DNA of 64,000 bases from an uncultured Erythrobacter sp. (GCA_947499505.1 CANMOQ010000002.1:620001-684000); one strand, 5' to 3'; counted from the stretch's first letter, positions 18,102-29,372 are shown. Notes: generated by a model from the sequence alone, not told the origin. Program-made: numbers and translations.

Positions 18102-19424
18102 ATGAAGCGAACTCTCCTATCCTTTGCGGCCCTTACTGCAGGCAGCCTGACGCTGGCATCGCCTGCTCTGGCTGCTGTTCCTGACGCTGAGGTTGTTTCA
18201 CCTGGCGCGGCCTACATCTTTAATACGCTGCTGTTTTTGATCGGCGGCTTTTTGGTCATGTGGATGGCCGCTGGTTTTGCCATGCTTGAGGCGGGCCTCG
18301 TGCGCTCGAAAAACACCTCGACTCAGTGCATCAAAAACATTGGTCTCTATTCGATCGCCGGCCTCATGTTCTGGATCATCGGCTACTCTATCGCTTATCC
18401 TGGCTTCGCCGAGGGTTCGCTGGGCCTGTTTGGGATTGGTGATTTCCCTTACGCCATGCAGGGCGTAGGAGAAGCGGATACCGAGACGGGTTATTCTGTC
18501 GCTTCTGACTGGTTTTTCCAGATGGTTTTCTGCGCTACCACGGCTTCGATTGTATCGGGCACAGTGGCCGAGCGCGTGAAAATTGTGCCTTTCTTTATCT
18601 TTGTGGTTGTCCTTACCGGCTTCATTTACCCGGTCGTGGTCAGTTGGGAATGGGGCGCTGGTTATCTTGATAGTGTTCACGGTTTTAGCGACTTTGCCGG
18701 TTCCACCTTGGTGCACTCGACCGGTGGTTGGGCAGCCCTCGTTGGCGCTCTAATCATTGGGCCGCGTCTTGGGCGCTATGCTGATGGCAAGGTCAATGTC
18801 TTCCCGGGCTCGAACATCCCATTGGCTACACTGGGTACGTTTATCCTGTGGCTAGGTTGGTTCGGCTTTAATGGTGCTTCGCAGCTCGCCATGGGCACCG
18901 TTGGTGATGTTTCCGACGTGTCGAAGATCTTCGTTAACACCAATATGGCCGCTGCGGCTGGTGTGGTTGTGGCGATTGTTGCGACGCTGATCCGCTACAA
19001 GAAAGCCGACATTACCATGGCTCTGAACGGCGCGCTGGCTGGTCTTGTTGCAATCACTGCTGAACCGCTTGCGCCAACAGTTGGTCAAGCGATCATCATC
19101 GGCGGCATTGGCGGCATCTTGCCAGTGATCTTTGTACCACTGCTCGACAAGTTGAAAATTGACGATGTGGTTGGCGCTATCCCGGTTCACCTGGTGGCCG
19201 GTATCTGGGGCACGATGATCGTTCCTTGGACTGGCGATGCAACTTTCGTGGGTCAATTCATCGGCGTTGTTCTCACCGCTGTCTTTGTCAGCATCGCCTC
19301 GGCCATTGTCTGGCTTGCTCTGAAGTACACCATTGGTGTCCGTCCGAGCGAGGAAGACGAAATGAACGGGCTCGATAAGGCAGAGATTGGTGTCGAAGCC
19401 TATCCAGAATTCGCGCGAGGCTAA
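18102..19424 (+). CDS. amtB: Ammonium transporter
   Basis: Inner-membrane ammonium channel of 440 residues with a cleavable signal (about 1-24, ending LASPALAA) and eleven membrane segments. Family features include MWMAAGFAMLEAGLVRSKN, the ammonium-recruiting aromatic region, and HSTGGWAALVGALIIGPRLGR with a pore His. The second His of the pair lies in AIPVHLVAGIWGTM. The C-terminal tail after about 400 is cytosolic and would contact GlnK. It is cotranscribed with glnK and followed by two hairpins, the second a clear terminator. Confidence 0.97.
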   Translation: MKRTLLSFAALTAGSLTLASPALAAVPDAEVVSPGAAYIFNTLLFLIGGFLVMWMAAGFAMLEAGLVRSKNTSTQCIKNIGLYSIAGLMFWIIGYSIAYPGFAEGSLGLFGIGDFPYAMQGVGEADTETGYSVASDWFFQMVFCATTASIVSGTVAERVKIVPFFIFVVVLTGFIYPVVVSWEWGAGYLDSVHGFSDFAGSTLVHSTGGWAALVGALIIGPRLGRYADGKVNVFPGSNIPLATLGTFILWLGWFGFNGASQLAMGTVGDVSDVSKIFVNTNMAAAAGVVVAIVATLIRYKKADITMALNGALAGLVAITAEPLAPTVGQAIIIGGIGGILPVIFVPLLDKLKIDDVVGAIPVHLVAGIWGTMIVPWTGDATFVGQFIGVVLTAVFVSIASAIVWLALKYTIGVRPSEEDEMNGLDKAEIGVEAYPEFARG

Positions 19425-19439
19425 ATCGCGCAACCCAGT

Positions 19440-19480
19440 TTAGCGGGGGGCGTACTCTCCTCTCCCACGCCCTCCGCTAA
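19440..19480 (+). other. Stable hairpin after amtB
   Basis: Arms 19440-19452 and 19468-19480 pair over 13 positions (TTAGCGGGGGGCG against CGCCCTCCGCTAA) with one G-T pair. No T-run follows, so it probably protects the transcript 3' end or acts together with the terminator at 19515-19550. Confidence 0.6.
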
Positions 19481-19514
19481 CCTTTGTTCCTCCTGCGAAC
19501 AAACAACTTTTGAT

Positions 19515-19550
19515 AGGCCGGGGCGTTCAATGCGCTCCGGCCTCTTTTTT
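19515..19550 (+). terminator. Rho-independent terminator of glnK-amtB
   Basis: AGGCCGGGGCG (19515-19525) pairs with CGCTCCGGCCT (19533-19543) over 11 bp with one G-T pair. A 7-base loop separates the arms, and a run of six T follows at 19545-19550. Confidence 0.92.
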
Positions 19551-19601
19551 GTCTTAGCTTGCAGCTCTAGTTTGCGAGTGGCCTTGCTTGGCCCGCGTCG
19601 C

Positions 19602-21188
19602 TCAGGCGGTCGCAGCCTTCACAAAGTCAGCGCAGCGTTCGCCGATCATGATGCTCGGCGCATTGGTGTTGCCGCTGACGATTTTGGGCATCACGCTGGC
19701 ATCCGCGATCCATAGTCCCTCGAGCCCGCGCACTTTGAGCGTAGGGTCAACCACGCTGTCCTTGTCGCTGCCCATCCGGCAGGTGCCGACTGGGTGATAG
19801 ACGGTGTCGGCGCGTTCTCTGATGAGATTGTCGAGCTCTTCGTCATTGTCGAGGTCGATCGGGTGCCGATCAGTTGGGCCATATTCCTGTAGTGCAGGGG
19901 CATCCACAATCCGGTGAGAGAGGCGCACGCCTGCTCTTAGGACCGCGAGATCGCGCTCATCATCCAGGAAATTGGGATCGATCACTGGCGCATCTGTGGC
20001 GCGCCGCGATGCAAGTCGCACCGTCCCCCGGCTTTCCGGGCGCAGGACGCAGGCGTGTAGAGAAAAGCCGTGCTCTTTGATCTTCTCGCGACCGTGATCC
20101 TCTAGAACGGCGGGCACGAAATGCCACTGCACGTCGGGCGCGGGGCTGTCTGGCATAACCGTCCAGAACCCGCCCGCCTCAGCATAGCAGGTGGTCATTG
20201 CGCCGGTGCGGCTGCGGCGATGCTCGAGCATGGCGGCGGCCATTCGCAATGTGCCTTTCAGCGTCCCGCCAATCGGCACATCGCTCTCAGTTTCCCAGCC
20301 GGACACATAGTCCAAATGGTCCTGCAAATTGGCACCAACCTCTGGCCGGTCGAGCGCCACGGGAATGCCGCGCTCTTGCAAATGCGCGCCCGGGCCAACG
20401 CCGGATAACATCAGGATTTGCGGGCTGTTAAATGCCCCGGCGGACAGGATCACGCCGCGCTTCGCATAGAGCATTTCGTTACGGCGACCGCGCTTGACCC
20501 GAACGCCGGTGACCCGGCCTTGCTCAATCACCAGCTTCTCAACCACTGTGCCGGTGCGGATCGCGAAATTGCCCTGCTCGCGAATGGGCTCGACATAGGC
20601 GCGCGCAGCGGACCAACGCTCGCCATTGCGCTGCGTCACTTGGTAGAGGCCAAAGCCCTCTTGGGTCTCGTCATTGAAATCATCATTGCGGCGCAGCTGC
20701 ATCTCGCCAGCCGCCTCGACGAACGCATGGCTGGTCGGATTGGGCGAGATCAGGTCGGAGACAAACAGCGGTCCGCCAGCGCCGTGATAATCATCCGCGC
20801 CGCGCTCATTCGCCTCTGCCTTTTTGAAATAGGGCAGCACGTCCTCATAGGCCCAGCCGGTGCAGCCCATCGCCGCCCAGTTGTCGTAATCCCAGGCGTT
20901 GCCGCGAATATAGACCATCGCGTTGATCGCCGAAGACCCGCCGAGGCCCTTGCCGCGCGGTTGGTAACCGATCCGGCCGTTCAACCCCTTTTGCGGGACC
21001 GTGTCGAACTTGTAATTCGACGAATTGCGGATGAAGGGCATGAAGCCAGGGGTTTTGATCAGGACGTTGTCATTGCGCCCGCCTGCCTCGATCAAGCAAA
21101 CGCGCTTGGTCCCATCGACGGCGAGCCGTCCCGCCGCTGCGCTGCCGCCGCTACCACCGCCGATGACGATGTAATCGAAGCTTTCCAT
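19602..21188 (-). CDS. GMC-family FAD oxidoreductase (choline/alcohol dehydrogenase-like)
   Basis: A 528-residue flavoenzyme oxidising an alcohol to an aldehyde or ketone. The N-terminal FAD motif [17 protein letters not shown], the GMC signature 1 region [18 protein letters not shown], signature 2 [16 protein letters not shown] and the C-terminal HPVGTCRMG catalytic-His block are all present. Choline dehydrogenase BetA is the closest well-known relative, but no betB or choline transporter is near. It follows the sterol-desaturase-like gene by 26 bp on the same strand, so a lipid or terpenoid alcohol substrate is plausible (inference). Confidence 0.92.
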   Translation of the reverse strand: MESFDYIVIGGGSGGSAAAGRLAVDGTKRVCLIEAGGRNDNVLIKTPGFMPFIRNSSNYKFDTVPQKGLNGRIGYQPRGKGLGGSSAINAMVYIRGNAWDYDNWAAMGCTGWAYEDVLPYFKKAEANERGADDYHGAGGPLFVSDLISPNPTSHAFVEAAGEMQLRRNDDFNDETQEGFGLYQVTQRNGERWSAARAYVEPIREQGNFAIRTGTVVEKLVIEQGRVTGVRVKRGRRNEMLYAKRGVILSAGAFNSPQILMLSGVGPGAHLQERGIPVALDRPEVGANLQDHLDYVSGWETESDVPIGGTLKGTLRMAAAMLEHRRSRTGAMTTCYAEAGGFWTVMPDSPAPDVQWHFVPAVLEDHGREKIKEHGFSLHACVLRPESRGTVRLASRRATDAPVIDPNFLDDERDLAVLRAGVRLSHRIVDAPALQEYGPTDRHPIDLDNDEELDNLIRERADTVYHPVGTCRMGSDKDSVVDPTLKVRGLEGLWIADASVMPKIVSGNTNAPSIMIGERCADFVKAATA

Positions 21189-21214
21189 GATCTCTCCTCT
21201 TGGAAGAGACAGGC

Positions 21215-22160
<946 letters not shown>

Positions 22161-22177
<17 letters not shown>

Positions 22178-22586
22178 GCGAGCACCTGCCTAGCTGATTG
22201 ATGGCTACGACCCAACTGTCCACGTCATCGAGTGCTAGCTGAGCCGAGCCAAAGCGCGCTTCGCCCGTGTTAATGATCAGCATGCCGTCTGAGGCGGTGG
22301 CGCTGGCTTCTCCGCTAAGAATGCGTCCGGCAAAATGCACACCATGCGTCTTGAGCAGCATGATCTGACCGTTTGCGTCCTTAAGGAGCGCCCCGGCTCC
22401 ATCATGCGCAATCGCGCTTTCGATAGGCGTAAAGCCATCTGCCACCTCGCCAGCCGCGCGCGCTGCCTCGCTGTGGCTCGCCAACTTTGGCTTATCGCCC
22501 AGCTTCAAAGCAGAGGCGAACCACGCCAGCAGCACAATCGCCACCAGCGAACCGCCAAATTGCAAAAGAAGCGGATCAATTTCCAT
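22161..22586 (-). CDS. Small membrane-anchored hypothetical protein
   Basis: Unrecognised 141-residue protein with one N-terminal membrane segment (about residues 8-27) and a soluble domain of about 110 residues that contains repeated short beta-like stretches ending DDVDSWVVAINQL. The ATG at 22586 (MEIDPLLL) is preferred to the upstream in-frame start because the added twelve residues are charged and would spoil the anchor. It is first in the operon with the sterol-desaturase-like gene and the GMC oxidoreductase, and may be an accessory or scaffold for them (inference). Confidence 0.7.
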
Positions 22587-22645
22587 GCGCAAAGGATTGG
22601 CACGGCGGCAGCTTTGCGGCAAGCAGAGCGCAAGGGAGATTGCTC

Positions 22646-24070
22646 ATGAAGTTCGTTGCTCGCACCGTTTTGGCTGGACTGCTGCTTGGCGCGGTGCCGC
22701 TCAGCGCTCAGGCTCAAGACCCAGCCGCCAATGTTGAGGCGCAGCAAGAGCGCACCGCCAGAGTGGCGCAGCAATTGTGGGATCTGGCCGAGGTTGGCTA
22801 TCTTGAAACGCAGTCAAGCGGGCTTTTGCAATCGGAGCTTACGGGCGAAGGGTTTGAGATAAAGGCCGGTATCGCAGAAATCCCGACCGCCTTTGTCGCG
22901 GAATGGGGCGAAGGTGGCCCGATTATTGCGATCCTTGCCGAAATGGATGCCCTGCCCGGGATCAACCAGTCTGCGCTGGCAACGCGCGATATGGTCGACG
23001 GCAAGCATGCTGGGCACGCTTGCGGGCACAATCTGTTTGGCGCCGCCTCACTCACGGCCGCGATCGCGGTAAAGCAATGGCTCGAGGCGACCGGCACGCC
23101 GGGCCGCATCCGATTCTATGGTACGCCCGCGGAAGAGGGCGGTTCTGGCAAGGTCTATATGACGCGGGCCGGATTGTTCGATGATGTCGACATTGCGATC
23201 CACTGGCACGCGGACGATGAAAACAGCGCAGCGGCCCAGACGAGCCTCGCCAATCGCTCGGCCAAGTTTCGCTTCAAAGGCATTTCTGCGCATGCGGCTG
23301 GCGCGCCAGAGCGGGGCCGGTCTGCTCTGGACGGCGCAGAGGCGATGAACATGATGGCCAACATGCTGCATGAGCATATGCCGCAAGATGCACGCATGCA
23401 CTACGTCATCACCAGCGGCGGCAATGCGCCCAATGTGGTGCCGGACTTTGCAGAGGTGTTTTATTATGTCCGCCATCCCGATCCTGACGGCGTCGATGAA
23501 ATTTGGGAGCGACTGGAGAATGCGGCCAAGGGCGCCGCGCTCGGCACTGGGACTGATGTCGAGTGGGAAGTGATCCACGGGAACAATCCGCTGCTGGTCA
23601 ATGAGACCCTCGCCAAGATGATGGATGCGAAATTGCGGATGGTTGGCGGCGTTGAATACACCGCTGAAGAGCGTGCATGGGCCGAAGAAATTCAAAAATC
23701 GCTCGGCGATGCGGCCAAACCGCTCAGCAGTGCGGGCGAAATCGGCGAATACAATAAGAGCCTGGGCTATGGTTCAACCGATGTCGGCGATGTCTCTTGG
23801 GCTACGCCAACGGTCGGCGTGCGCACGGCCACTTGGGTGCCCGGCACCAGCGCGCACACCTGGCAAGCGGTTGCCGCCAGCGGTCATTCGATTGGCCATA
23901 AGGGCGCTCAGGTCGCGGCTAAGGCAATGGCTTTGATGGCGGCGGAGCTATACACAAATCCTGGACTGCGCAGCGCGGCGAAGGCCGAATTCGATGCGGC
24001 ACGCGGGCCGGATTACACTTACAAATCGCTGCTGGGCGACCGTGAACCGCCGCTCGATTACCGCAAGTAG
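22646..24070 (+). CDS. Secreted M20-family amidohydrolase (AbgB-like)
   Basis: Periplasmic zinc-dependent amidase or peptidase, 474 residues. Residues 1-24 form a Sec signal peptide ending AQA. The metal-binding segments AEMDALPG and GHACGHNLFGA are present, as is the glutamate base region YGTPAEEGGSGKVYM. The dimerisation insert of M20 enzymes follows, with ISAHAAGAPERGRSALDGAE. The protein resembles the B subunit of aminobenzoyl-glutamate hydrolase and aminoacylases. The ATG at 22646 is chosen for the signal peptide; the frame upstream is overlapped by the divergent gene. Substrate unproven. Confidence 0.9.
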   Translation: MKFVARTVLAGLLLGAVPLSAQAQDPAANVEAQQERTARVAQQLWDLAEVGYLETQSSGLLQSELTGEGFEIKAGIAEIPTAFVAEWGEGGPIIAILAEMDALPGINQSALATRDMVDGKHAGHACGHNLFGAASLTAAIAVKQWLEATGTPGRIRFYGTPAEEGGSGKVYMTRAGLFDDVDIAIHWHADDENSAAAQTSLANRSAKFRFKGISAHAAGAPERGRSALDGAEAMNMMANMLHEHMPQDARMHYVITSGGNAPNVVPDFAEVFYYVRHPDPDGVDEIWERLENAAKGAALGTGTDVEWEVIHGNNPLLVNETLAKMMDAKLRMVGGVEYTAEERAWAEEIQKSLGDAAKPLSSAGEIGEYNKSLGYGSTDVGDVSWATPTVGVRTATWVPGTSAHTWQAVAASGHSIGHKGAQVAAKAMALMAAELYTNPGLRSAAKAEFDAARGPDYTYKSLLGDREPPLDYRK

Positions 24071-24084
24071 CTAAGCGCGCAGGT

Positions 24085-24525
24085 TTACTCGCCTGCTTGG
24101 CCAGAGAGCATATCGAGCATGGGGCGCACTGGGCTGACATCATAGCCAGCCTTGGCCGCCGCATGGACGATGCCAGCGGGGGTGTGGCCCGATTTTGCTT
24201 GGGCGAGCGCCCATAGGAACGTGGAGCGTGTGCCAGAACGGCAATAGGCGAGGACCTTGCCCTCAGCCTTGGCCATCGCGCCAGCCATCTCGTCAATCTG
24301 CGGCTGGCTGAACCCGGAATGCCCGATTGGGATCGCGCAATAATCCAGGCCCGCTTCCTTGGCCGCCGCTTCGATCGCATCACCCTGAGGCGCGTCAGGC
24401 TCTTCGCCATCTGGCCGGTTGTTGATGATCAAGGTGACGCCCGCTTCCTTGGCCGCAGCGACGTCATCCAATGTGATTTGCGGGCTGGCAAAAATGGCGG
24501 GTGAGAGTTCGCGAAAATCGCTCAT
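24085..24525 (-). CDS. TIGR01244 family (DUF442) phosphatase-fold protein
   Basis: A 146-residue protein of the cysteine-phosphatase fold, in the family known as beta-lactamase hydrolase-like or BLH phosphatase domain. The key features are the P-loop-like AYCRSGTRS (Cys nucleophile at about 93) and NRPDGEE near residue 36. Members sit next to sulfide-detoxifying and biofilm-related genes in other bacteria, but here the neighbours give no hint. ATG 24525 is used because residues added by the longer frame are not conserved. It is convergent with the M20 gene. Confidence 0.88.
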   Translation of the reverse strand: MSDFRELSPAIFASPQITLDDVAAAKEAGVTLIINNRPDGEEPDAPQGDAIEAAAKEAGLDYCAIPIGHSGFSQPQIDEMAGAMAKAEGKVLAYCRSGTRSTFLWALAQAKSGHTPAGIVHAAAKAGYDVSPVRPMLDMLSGQAGE

Positions 24526-24831
24526 GGTTTTAATCGCCTTTATGCTGCGAAAGCCTGCTGGAATGCTCACAATATCTGCGTGCGCGTGCATTTCATGGCC
24601 AACACTTTGATGCGAAGCAAGTATTGGACTTGTTCGAAAGTGTCACAATTCTCAGTGATAACAGCGGGGATCGGTTAAATCATTCGCAAAGCAATGGTTT
24701 GTGCGCTATGCACCGATTCTACGAGGTGGGACTCCGAACAATTTCGGCGTTCTGCCTGTGTCAGTGGCGGCTTGCTGTCCCCGCTCTGATGCATAGGAGG
24801 ATGGGCAGTCTTGTAAGGTACGTTTTGAGTT
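24526..24831. other. Divergent 306 bp region upstream of the cold-shock gene
   Basis: No gene is seen except a possible 14-codon leader frame (24801-24845) starting at ATG directly after AGGAGG (24795-24800) and overlapping the cold-shock start in another frame. The rest should hold the promoters of both divergent genes and a long cold-shock leader RNA. I could not assign a known RNA family. Confidence 0.4.
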
Positions 24832-25632
24832 ATGGGTTACGATAGAGGACGTCGGCGCGGCCGGGACAAGCGCGACGGATTCGGCGAGGACAGCTACGAT
24901 CCTTTTGGCGGCGGCGGCGACGGATTCCCGCCTCCAGGCAATTACGGAAATGACCGGAGCGGTGGCGGTGGTGATCGCTATGGCGGCGGCGGTGGACGTG
25001 GCGGCCCAGGTGGCGGCGGCGATCGTTACGGCGGCGGAGGCGGTGGTGACCGTTTCAGCGGCGGTGATCGCAGCGGCGGCGGTGGCGGTCGTGGTGGCCC
25101 TGGCGGCGGCGGTGGTGGAGGCGGCGGTTTCAACCGCATGCCCGCTCAAGTCGTAGGCACCGGCAAAGGTACTGTGAAATTCTTCAACAGCCAGAAGGGC
25201 TTCGGCTTTGTCGCTCAAGAAGGCGGCGGCGAAGACGTGTTCATTCACATCAGCGCAGTTGAGCGTGCTGGACTGGAAGGTCTGGCCGAAGGTCAAGAAC
25301 TTGAGTTCAACCTGGTTGATCGCGGCGGCAAGATCTCCGCTCAGGATCTCCAAGTCGTTGGCGATGTGATCGCGGTTGAGAAAAAAGAAGCAGCGCCTCA
25401 GCGTGAGCTGACCGGCGAGAAAGCTACGGGAACCGTGAAGTTCTTCAATTCCATGAAGGGCTTTGGCTTCCTAGTACGCGACGATGGCCAGCCGGACGCA
25501 TTCGTGCACATCAGCGCGGTTGAGCGTTCTGGGCTGCAGGGCATCAATGAAGGCGAACGCTACGAGTTTGACATTGAAGTCGACCGACGAGGCAAGCATT
25601 CTGCTGTCAACTTGGTGCCTGCGCAGGGATAA
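24832..25632 (+). CDS. Double cold-shock-domain protein with glycine/arginine-rich N-terminus
   Basis: A nucleic-acid chaperone of 266 residues with two cold-shock domains. Residues 1-102 are disordered and made of Gly, Arg, Asp and Tyr repeats ([15 protein letters not shown] and variants), with a basic start [10 protein letters not shown]. The first cold-shock domain is about 111-180, with [11 protein letters not shown] and DVFIHISAV. The second is about 199-264, with [11 protein letters not shown] and DAFVHISAV, joined by an acidic-basic linker. ATG 24832 is the only possible start since an in-frame stop precedes it. The ribosome-binding site is weak (AAGG, 14 bases away). Double-domain versions are usual in alphaproteobacteria; the long RGG-like tail is the unusual part. 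Confidence 0.92.
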   Translation: MGYDRGRRRGRDKRDGFGEDSYDPFGGGGDGFPPPGNYGNDRSGGGGDRYGGGGGRGGPGGGGDRYGGGGGGDRFSGGDRSGGGGGRGGPGGGGGGGGGFNRMPAQVVGTGKGTVKFFNSQKGFGFVAQEGGGEDVFIHISAVERAGLEGLAEGQELEFNLVDRGGKISAQDLQVVGDVIAVEKKEAAPQRELTGEKATGTVKFFNSMKGFGFLVRDDGQPDAFVHISAVERSGLQGINEGERYEFDIEVDRRGKHSAVNLVPAQG

Positions 25633-25773
25633 ATCTCCCCAGCACATATCAGGGCCGTTTGACCGGAAACATGAGCGGCCTTATCAATTCGGGAAATGGC
25701 GGCTCTGTTTAGGGTCGCCTTTTCCATTCCTGAATTCAATTTTCGACTTCACTCAGTTTTTAAGGATCAAACC

Positions 25774-26973
25774 ATGTCGATCACACCGCTTATGCCTGTC
25801 TACCCTCGCTGCGGTGTCCGTCCGGTCCGAGGCGAGCACTGCCACCTGATTGACGAGGATGGTACGCGCTATCTCGATTTCGCCAGCGGCATCGCGGTGA
25901 ACTTGTTGGGCCACTCACACGAGGGGCTGATCAAGGCGATCCAAGAGCAAGCCGCGACCTTGATGCATGTCTCCAATCTCTATGGCAGCCCGCAGGGTGA
26001 AAAGCTGGCGCAAATGCTAGTCGACAACACCTTTGCCGACACGGTGTTCTTCACCAATTCAGGCGCGGAAGCGGTGGAAACCGCGATCAAGACCGCGCGC
26101 GCCTACCACCAGAACGCAGGCGATGCCGGTGATGCCAGCAAGCATGAGCTGATCACATTCTCCAACGCCTTTCACGGCCGCACAATGGCCACTATCAGCG
26201 CGTCGAACCAGACCAAGATGCACCACGGCTTCTCGCCGATGCTCGATGGTTTCAAATATGCTGAGTTTGACGATTTGGAATCGGCCAAGGCGTTGATGGG
26301 CCCGAACACAGCAGGCTTCCTCGTCGAGCCGATCCAAGGAGAGGGCGGCATTCGCCCCGCTTCCCAGGAGTTTATGCAAGGGTTGAGAGACCTAGCCGAT
26401 GAGCATGACTTGATGCTTGTTCTGGATGAGGTGCAATGCGGGGTCGCGCGCACCGGCACCCTTTACGCCTATGAGCAATATGGCATCACGCCCGATATTG
26501 TCGCGACCGCAAAGGGCATTGGTGGCGGCTTTCCATTCGGCGCCTGCCTAGCGACGGAAAAGGCCGCGCGGGGCATGACCTTTGGGACGCATGGCTCAAC
26601 CTATGGCGGCAATCCGCTGGCGATGGCGGCGGGCTGCGCCGTCATGGAGGCTGTGGCCAATGAGGAGTTTTTAAGCTCGGTTCGCGAGAAGGGTGAGCGC
26701 ATTCGCACCCGGCTTGAGCAATTCATCGGCAATTACCCAGAGCTGTTTGAACTGGTGCGCGGCATGGGCCTGATGCTGGGCATTAAGATGAAGGTAGAAA
26801 GCCGCCCGTTCTTCGTGCACCTGCGCGAAAATCACGATTTGCTGACCGTTGCGGCGGGCGACAACACTTTGCGTGTGCTTCCGCCGCTTGTGATTGGCGA
26901 CGCGGAGATTGATGAGTTTTTCGACAAGCTTTCCGCCGGTGCGGCGAGCTATAAAATTCCAGAGCCAGCCTGA
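25774..26973 (+). CDS. argD: Acetylornithine aminotransferase
   Basis: PLP-dependent class III aminotransferase of arginine synthesis, converting N-acetylglutamate semialdehyde to N-acetylornithine; also able to act in lysine synthesis. The 399-residue length is normal. The fold markers [25 protein letters not shown] and [18 protein letters not shown] are present, and the PLP Lys is in [11 protein letters not shown]. The ATG at 25774 ([12 protein letters not shown]) matches the family N-terminus; the longer frame from 25696 does not. The stop overlaps argF as TGATG. Confidence 0.97.
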   Translation: MSITPLMPVYPRCGVRPVRGEHCHLIDEDGTRYLDFASGIAVNLLGHSHEGLIKAIQEQAATLMHVSNLYGSPQGEKLAQMLVDNTFADTVFFTNSGAEAVETAIKTARAYHQNAGDAGDASKHELITFSNAFHGRTMATISASNQTKMHHGFSPMLDGFKYAEFDDLESAKALMGPNTAGFLVEPIQGEGGIRPASQEFMQGLRDLADEHDLMLVLDEVQCGVARTGTLYAYEQYGITPDIVATAKGIGGGFPFGACLATEKAARGMTFGTHGSTYGGNPLAMAAGCAVMEAVANEEFLSSVREKGERIRTRLEQFIGNYPELFELVRGMGLMLGIKMKVESRPFFVHLRENHDLLTVAAGDNTLRVLPPLVIGDAEIDEFFDKLSAGAASYKIPEPA

Positions 26974-27905
26974 TGACGCATCAACATTTTCTCGATCTCA
27001 GCGATGCTGGGGCCAATGCAGTGGCCGCGATGATCGGCGATGCGATTGATCGCAAAGCAGCGCGCAAAGGCTGGGGTAAGGGGCAGGCTGATGCCGACGC
27101 TCCGCTGGCGGGCAAAGTTCTGGCTTTGGTGTTTGAGAAGAACTCCACACGGACCCGCGTGAGCTTTGACATTGCGATGCGGCAGCTGGGCGGCTCTGTT
27201 CTGATCCTGGACAGCGCATCGAGCCAATTGGGGCGCGGCGAGACCATTGCAGATACTGCCCGCGTCCTGAGCAAAATGGTCGATGCAATTATGCTGCGGA
27301 CCGATGACCATGCGAAGATCGAGGAGATGGCGCGTCATGCGACCGTTCCCGTGATTAATGGACTGACCGATCGCTCGCACCCATGTCAGATCGTGGCCGA
27401 CCTGCTCACAGTGATTGAACATGGCAAGGCTCTGCCGGGTTTGGAGGTCGCCTGGTTTGGGGATGGCAACAATGTGCTGCATTCCATCTTGGAAGCGGCG
27501 AGTCTGATGAAGTTCAATGTTCGGGTGGCGACGCCATCTGGCTACGAGCCTGACAGTGAATTTGTCGAAATGGCCCGGGCTGGAGGGGCTGAGGTCACTC
27601 TGATCCAGGACGCCTCAGTTGCGGCTCGCGGCGCAGATGTGCTGGTGACCGACACTTGGATTTCGATGGGACAAGCAGATGCGGATGAGAAGCGCCGCGC
27701 GATGGAGCCCCTTCAGGTCAACGCCTCGCTTATCGCCGAGGCCAAACCTGACGCATTGTTCCTTCATTGCCTACCCGCCCACGTCGGAGAAGAGGTAAGC
27801 GAAGAAGTGTTTGAAGGGCCGCAATCGGTCGTCTTTGACGAGGCGGAAAACCGCATTCATGCACAAAAATCTGTTCTGCTGTGGAGCTTTGGCCTGCTTG
27901 CGTGA
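26973..27905 (+). CDS. argF: Ornithine carbamoyltransferase
   Basis: Transfers the carbamoyl group from carbamoyl phosphate to ornithine, giving citrulline, the step after ArgD in arginine synthesis. The carbamoyl-phosphate motif is [13 protein letters not shown] (S-T-R-T-R), the ornithine-loop region follows in [16 protein letters not shown], and the C-terminal HCLPAH is present. Length 310 is normal. It is translationally coupled to argD through TGATG and is followed by hslO after 56 bp. Confidence 0.97.
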   Translation: MTHQHFLDLSDAGANAVAAMIGDAIDRKAARKGWGKGQADADAPLAGKVLALVFEKNSTRTRVSFDIAMRQLGGSVLILDSASSQLGRGETIADTARVLSKMVDAIMLRTDDHAKIEEMARHATVPVINGLTDRSHPCQIVADLLTVIEHGKALPGLEVAWFGDGNNVLHSILEAASLMKFNVRVATPSGYEPDSEFVEMARAGGAEVTLIQDASVAARGADVLVTDTWISMGQADADEKRRAMEPLQVNASLIAEAKPDALFLHCLPAHVGEEVSEEVFEGPQSVVFDEAENRIHAQKSVLLWSFGLLA

Positions 27906-27961
27906 GGCTTGCCCCGCGATTGGGGCTTACCTCCCGCGCTAGAGCCACCATATAGCTCGCT

Positions 27962-28873
27962 ATGACACAGGCCCAATCTCCCGCAGCGCAAGAGCCCGAG
28001 ACTTTCGCTGATAAACTGCTTGGCTTCACTCTGCCTTCGCGCAGCGCTCGTGGCCGCGTGGTTCGTCTTGACGCAGTGCTGAACGATGTTCTGGCTGTGC
28101 ATGATTACCCGGCTCCCATTCAGCACCTGCTTGGCGAAGCGCTGGTGCTGGGCGCCCTGATGGGCGGCTTGCTCAAGGGCGAGGATGGCCAGCTGACCAT
28201 GCAGGCGCAGACGAAGGCTGGACCGGTGCAATTGCTCGTATGCGATTATCGCGGCGGGACAATGCGCGGCTATGCTGAGTTTGACGGCGCTCAGGTTGAG
28301 GGCCTTGGCGCCAATCCAGCGCTCGCAGCTTTGTTTGGGGAGGGGTATCTTGCGATCACCTTCGAAACAGGTGCGGGCAAGCGTTATCAGGGCATCGTGC
28401 CGCTGGAAGGGGACAATCTGTCTGAGGCGTGCGAGAACTACTTCGTCCAGTCTGAGCAAGTGCCCACACTCATCAGGGTCGCCAGCCGATCCAGCGCTGA
28501 CGGCCATCATGCTGCCGGTGTGCTGATCCAGCATCTCGCCGATGGCGAGGAGGGGCGTGAGCGTTTGCACGTTCGCCTCGACCATCCGGATTGGGAACAC
28601 ATCGTCGCGCTCGCCGGCACGATCAGTCATGAAGAATTGCTCGATCCCAAGCTATCCATGGAGAGCATCGTGTGGCGTTTGTTCCACGAAGAGGATCAGA
28701 TTCGGGTTCAGCCCGGCAAGGGGCTGAAGCGCGGTTGCCGCTGCAGTGCGGACTATTATCATAGCGTCATCGCCCGTTTTCCAGCCGATGAGCAGGATGC
28801 AATGCGTGATGATGAAGGGCGGATTGTGGTCGATTGCCAGTTTTGCGCTCAGCAATATATCTTGGCAATTTAA
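27962..28873 (+). CDS. hslO: Redox-regulated chaperonin Hsp33
   Basis: Holdase chaperone switched on by oxidative unfolding. The C-terminal zinc-binding redox switch is complete: CRC at about residues 258-260 and CQFC at about 293-296, that is C-x-C and C-x-x-C. The N-terminal substrate-binding domain precedes it. The 303-residue length is near the family norm. It lies downstream of argF on the same strand, an arrangement shared by many alphaproteobacteria, and is followed by a small secreted protein. Confidence 0.96.
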   Translation: MTQAQSPAAQEPETFADKLLGFTLPSRSARGRVVRLDAVLNDVLAVHDYPAPIQHLLGEALVLGALMGGLLKGEDGQLTMQAQTKAGPVQLLVCDYRGGTMRGYAEFDGAQVEGLGANPALAALFGEGYLAITFETGAGKRYQGIVPLEGDNLSEACENYFVQSEQVPTLIRVASRSSADGHHAAGVLIQHLADGEEGRERLHVRLDHPDWEHIVALAGTISHEELLDPKLSMESIVWRLFHEEDQIRVQPGKGLKRGCRCSADYYHSVIARFPADEQDAMRDDEGRIVVDCQFCAQQYILAI

Positions 28874-28958
28874 CAGTTCATCGCTATTCAGGAACGGCTC
28901 ATCGTGGGTTGTCCAATACGTACAACTCAGTGCAGCAAATATGTGGCGAGGTATGCTG

Positions 28959-29372
28959 ATGAAAAAACGTAGCGCACCAATTGGGAGGCGAAAGCTGATG
29001 GCCTTGGCGCTATTTGCTGTCGTTGGGGCCGTGCCTGTTGCCGCACAGTCCGATGGGCTTGCGATGCTATCTGGGCTGGCAAAGGGCGAATGGACCGTGA
29101 AGCCGCGTGACGGCTCTCCATCGCGTAAGATTTGCGTGCGCAGTGGACGCGAATTGATCCAGCTTCGCCATACTCAAGACAATTGCAGCCGGTTCGTGGT
29201 GGAGGATGGGGCGTCTGAAGTGTCGGTCCAATACACCTGTCCGGGTGATGGATATGGGCGGACAAACATTCGCCGTGAAACGGCCTCTTTGGTGCAGGTC
29301 GAGAGCCAAGGGATTGTTGGTGGCTTGCCATTCCAGGTGACCGCGGAGGCCCGCCGCACAGGCAAGTGCTGA
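28959..29372 (+). CDS. Small secreted protein, DUF3617-like
   Basis: A 137-residue exported protein. A basic N-terminus (MKKRSAPIGRRK) and hydrophobic core (about 13-28) form a signal peptide ending AAQ. The mature domain carries four Cys (in ICVR, DNCSR, YTCPG and the C-terminal TGKC), consistent with two disulfides, and the phrase YTCPGDGYGRTNIRRET is typical of DUF3617-type periplasmic proteins, whose function is unknown. ATG 28959 is chosen over 28953 for spacing to the upstream GCGAGG. The long frame upstream overlaps hslO and is not real. Confidence 0.75.
   Translation: MKKRSAPIGRRKLMALALFAVVGAVPVAAQSDGLAMLSGLAKGEWTVKPRDGSPSRKICVRSGRELIQLRHTQDNCSRFVVEDGASEVSVQYTCPGDGYGRTNIRRETASLVQVESQGIVGGLPFQVTAEARRTGKC

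Noticed and set aside
24592..24831. Structured ncRNA (SRP RNA, 6S RNA or tmRNA) in the leader of the cold-shock gene
   Set aside because: None of the conserved cores of these RNAs could be matched by eye; only a long leader is supported.
28746..28958. Longer N-terminus for the DUF3617-like protein
   Set aside because: The frame runs back inside hslO and the extra residues are not hydrophobic in a signal-like way; ATG 28959 with a nearby purine-rich site is better.
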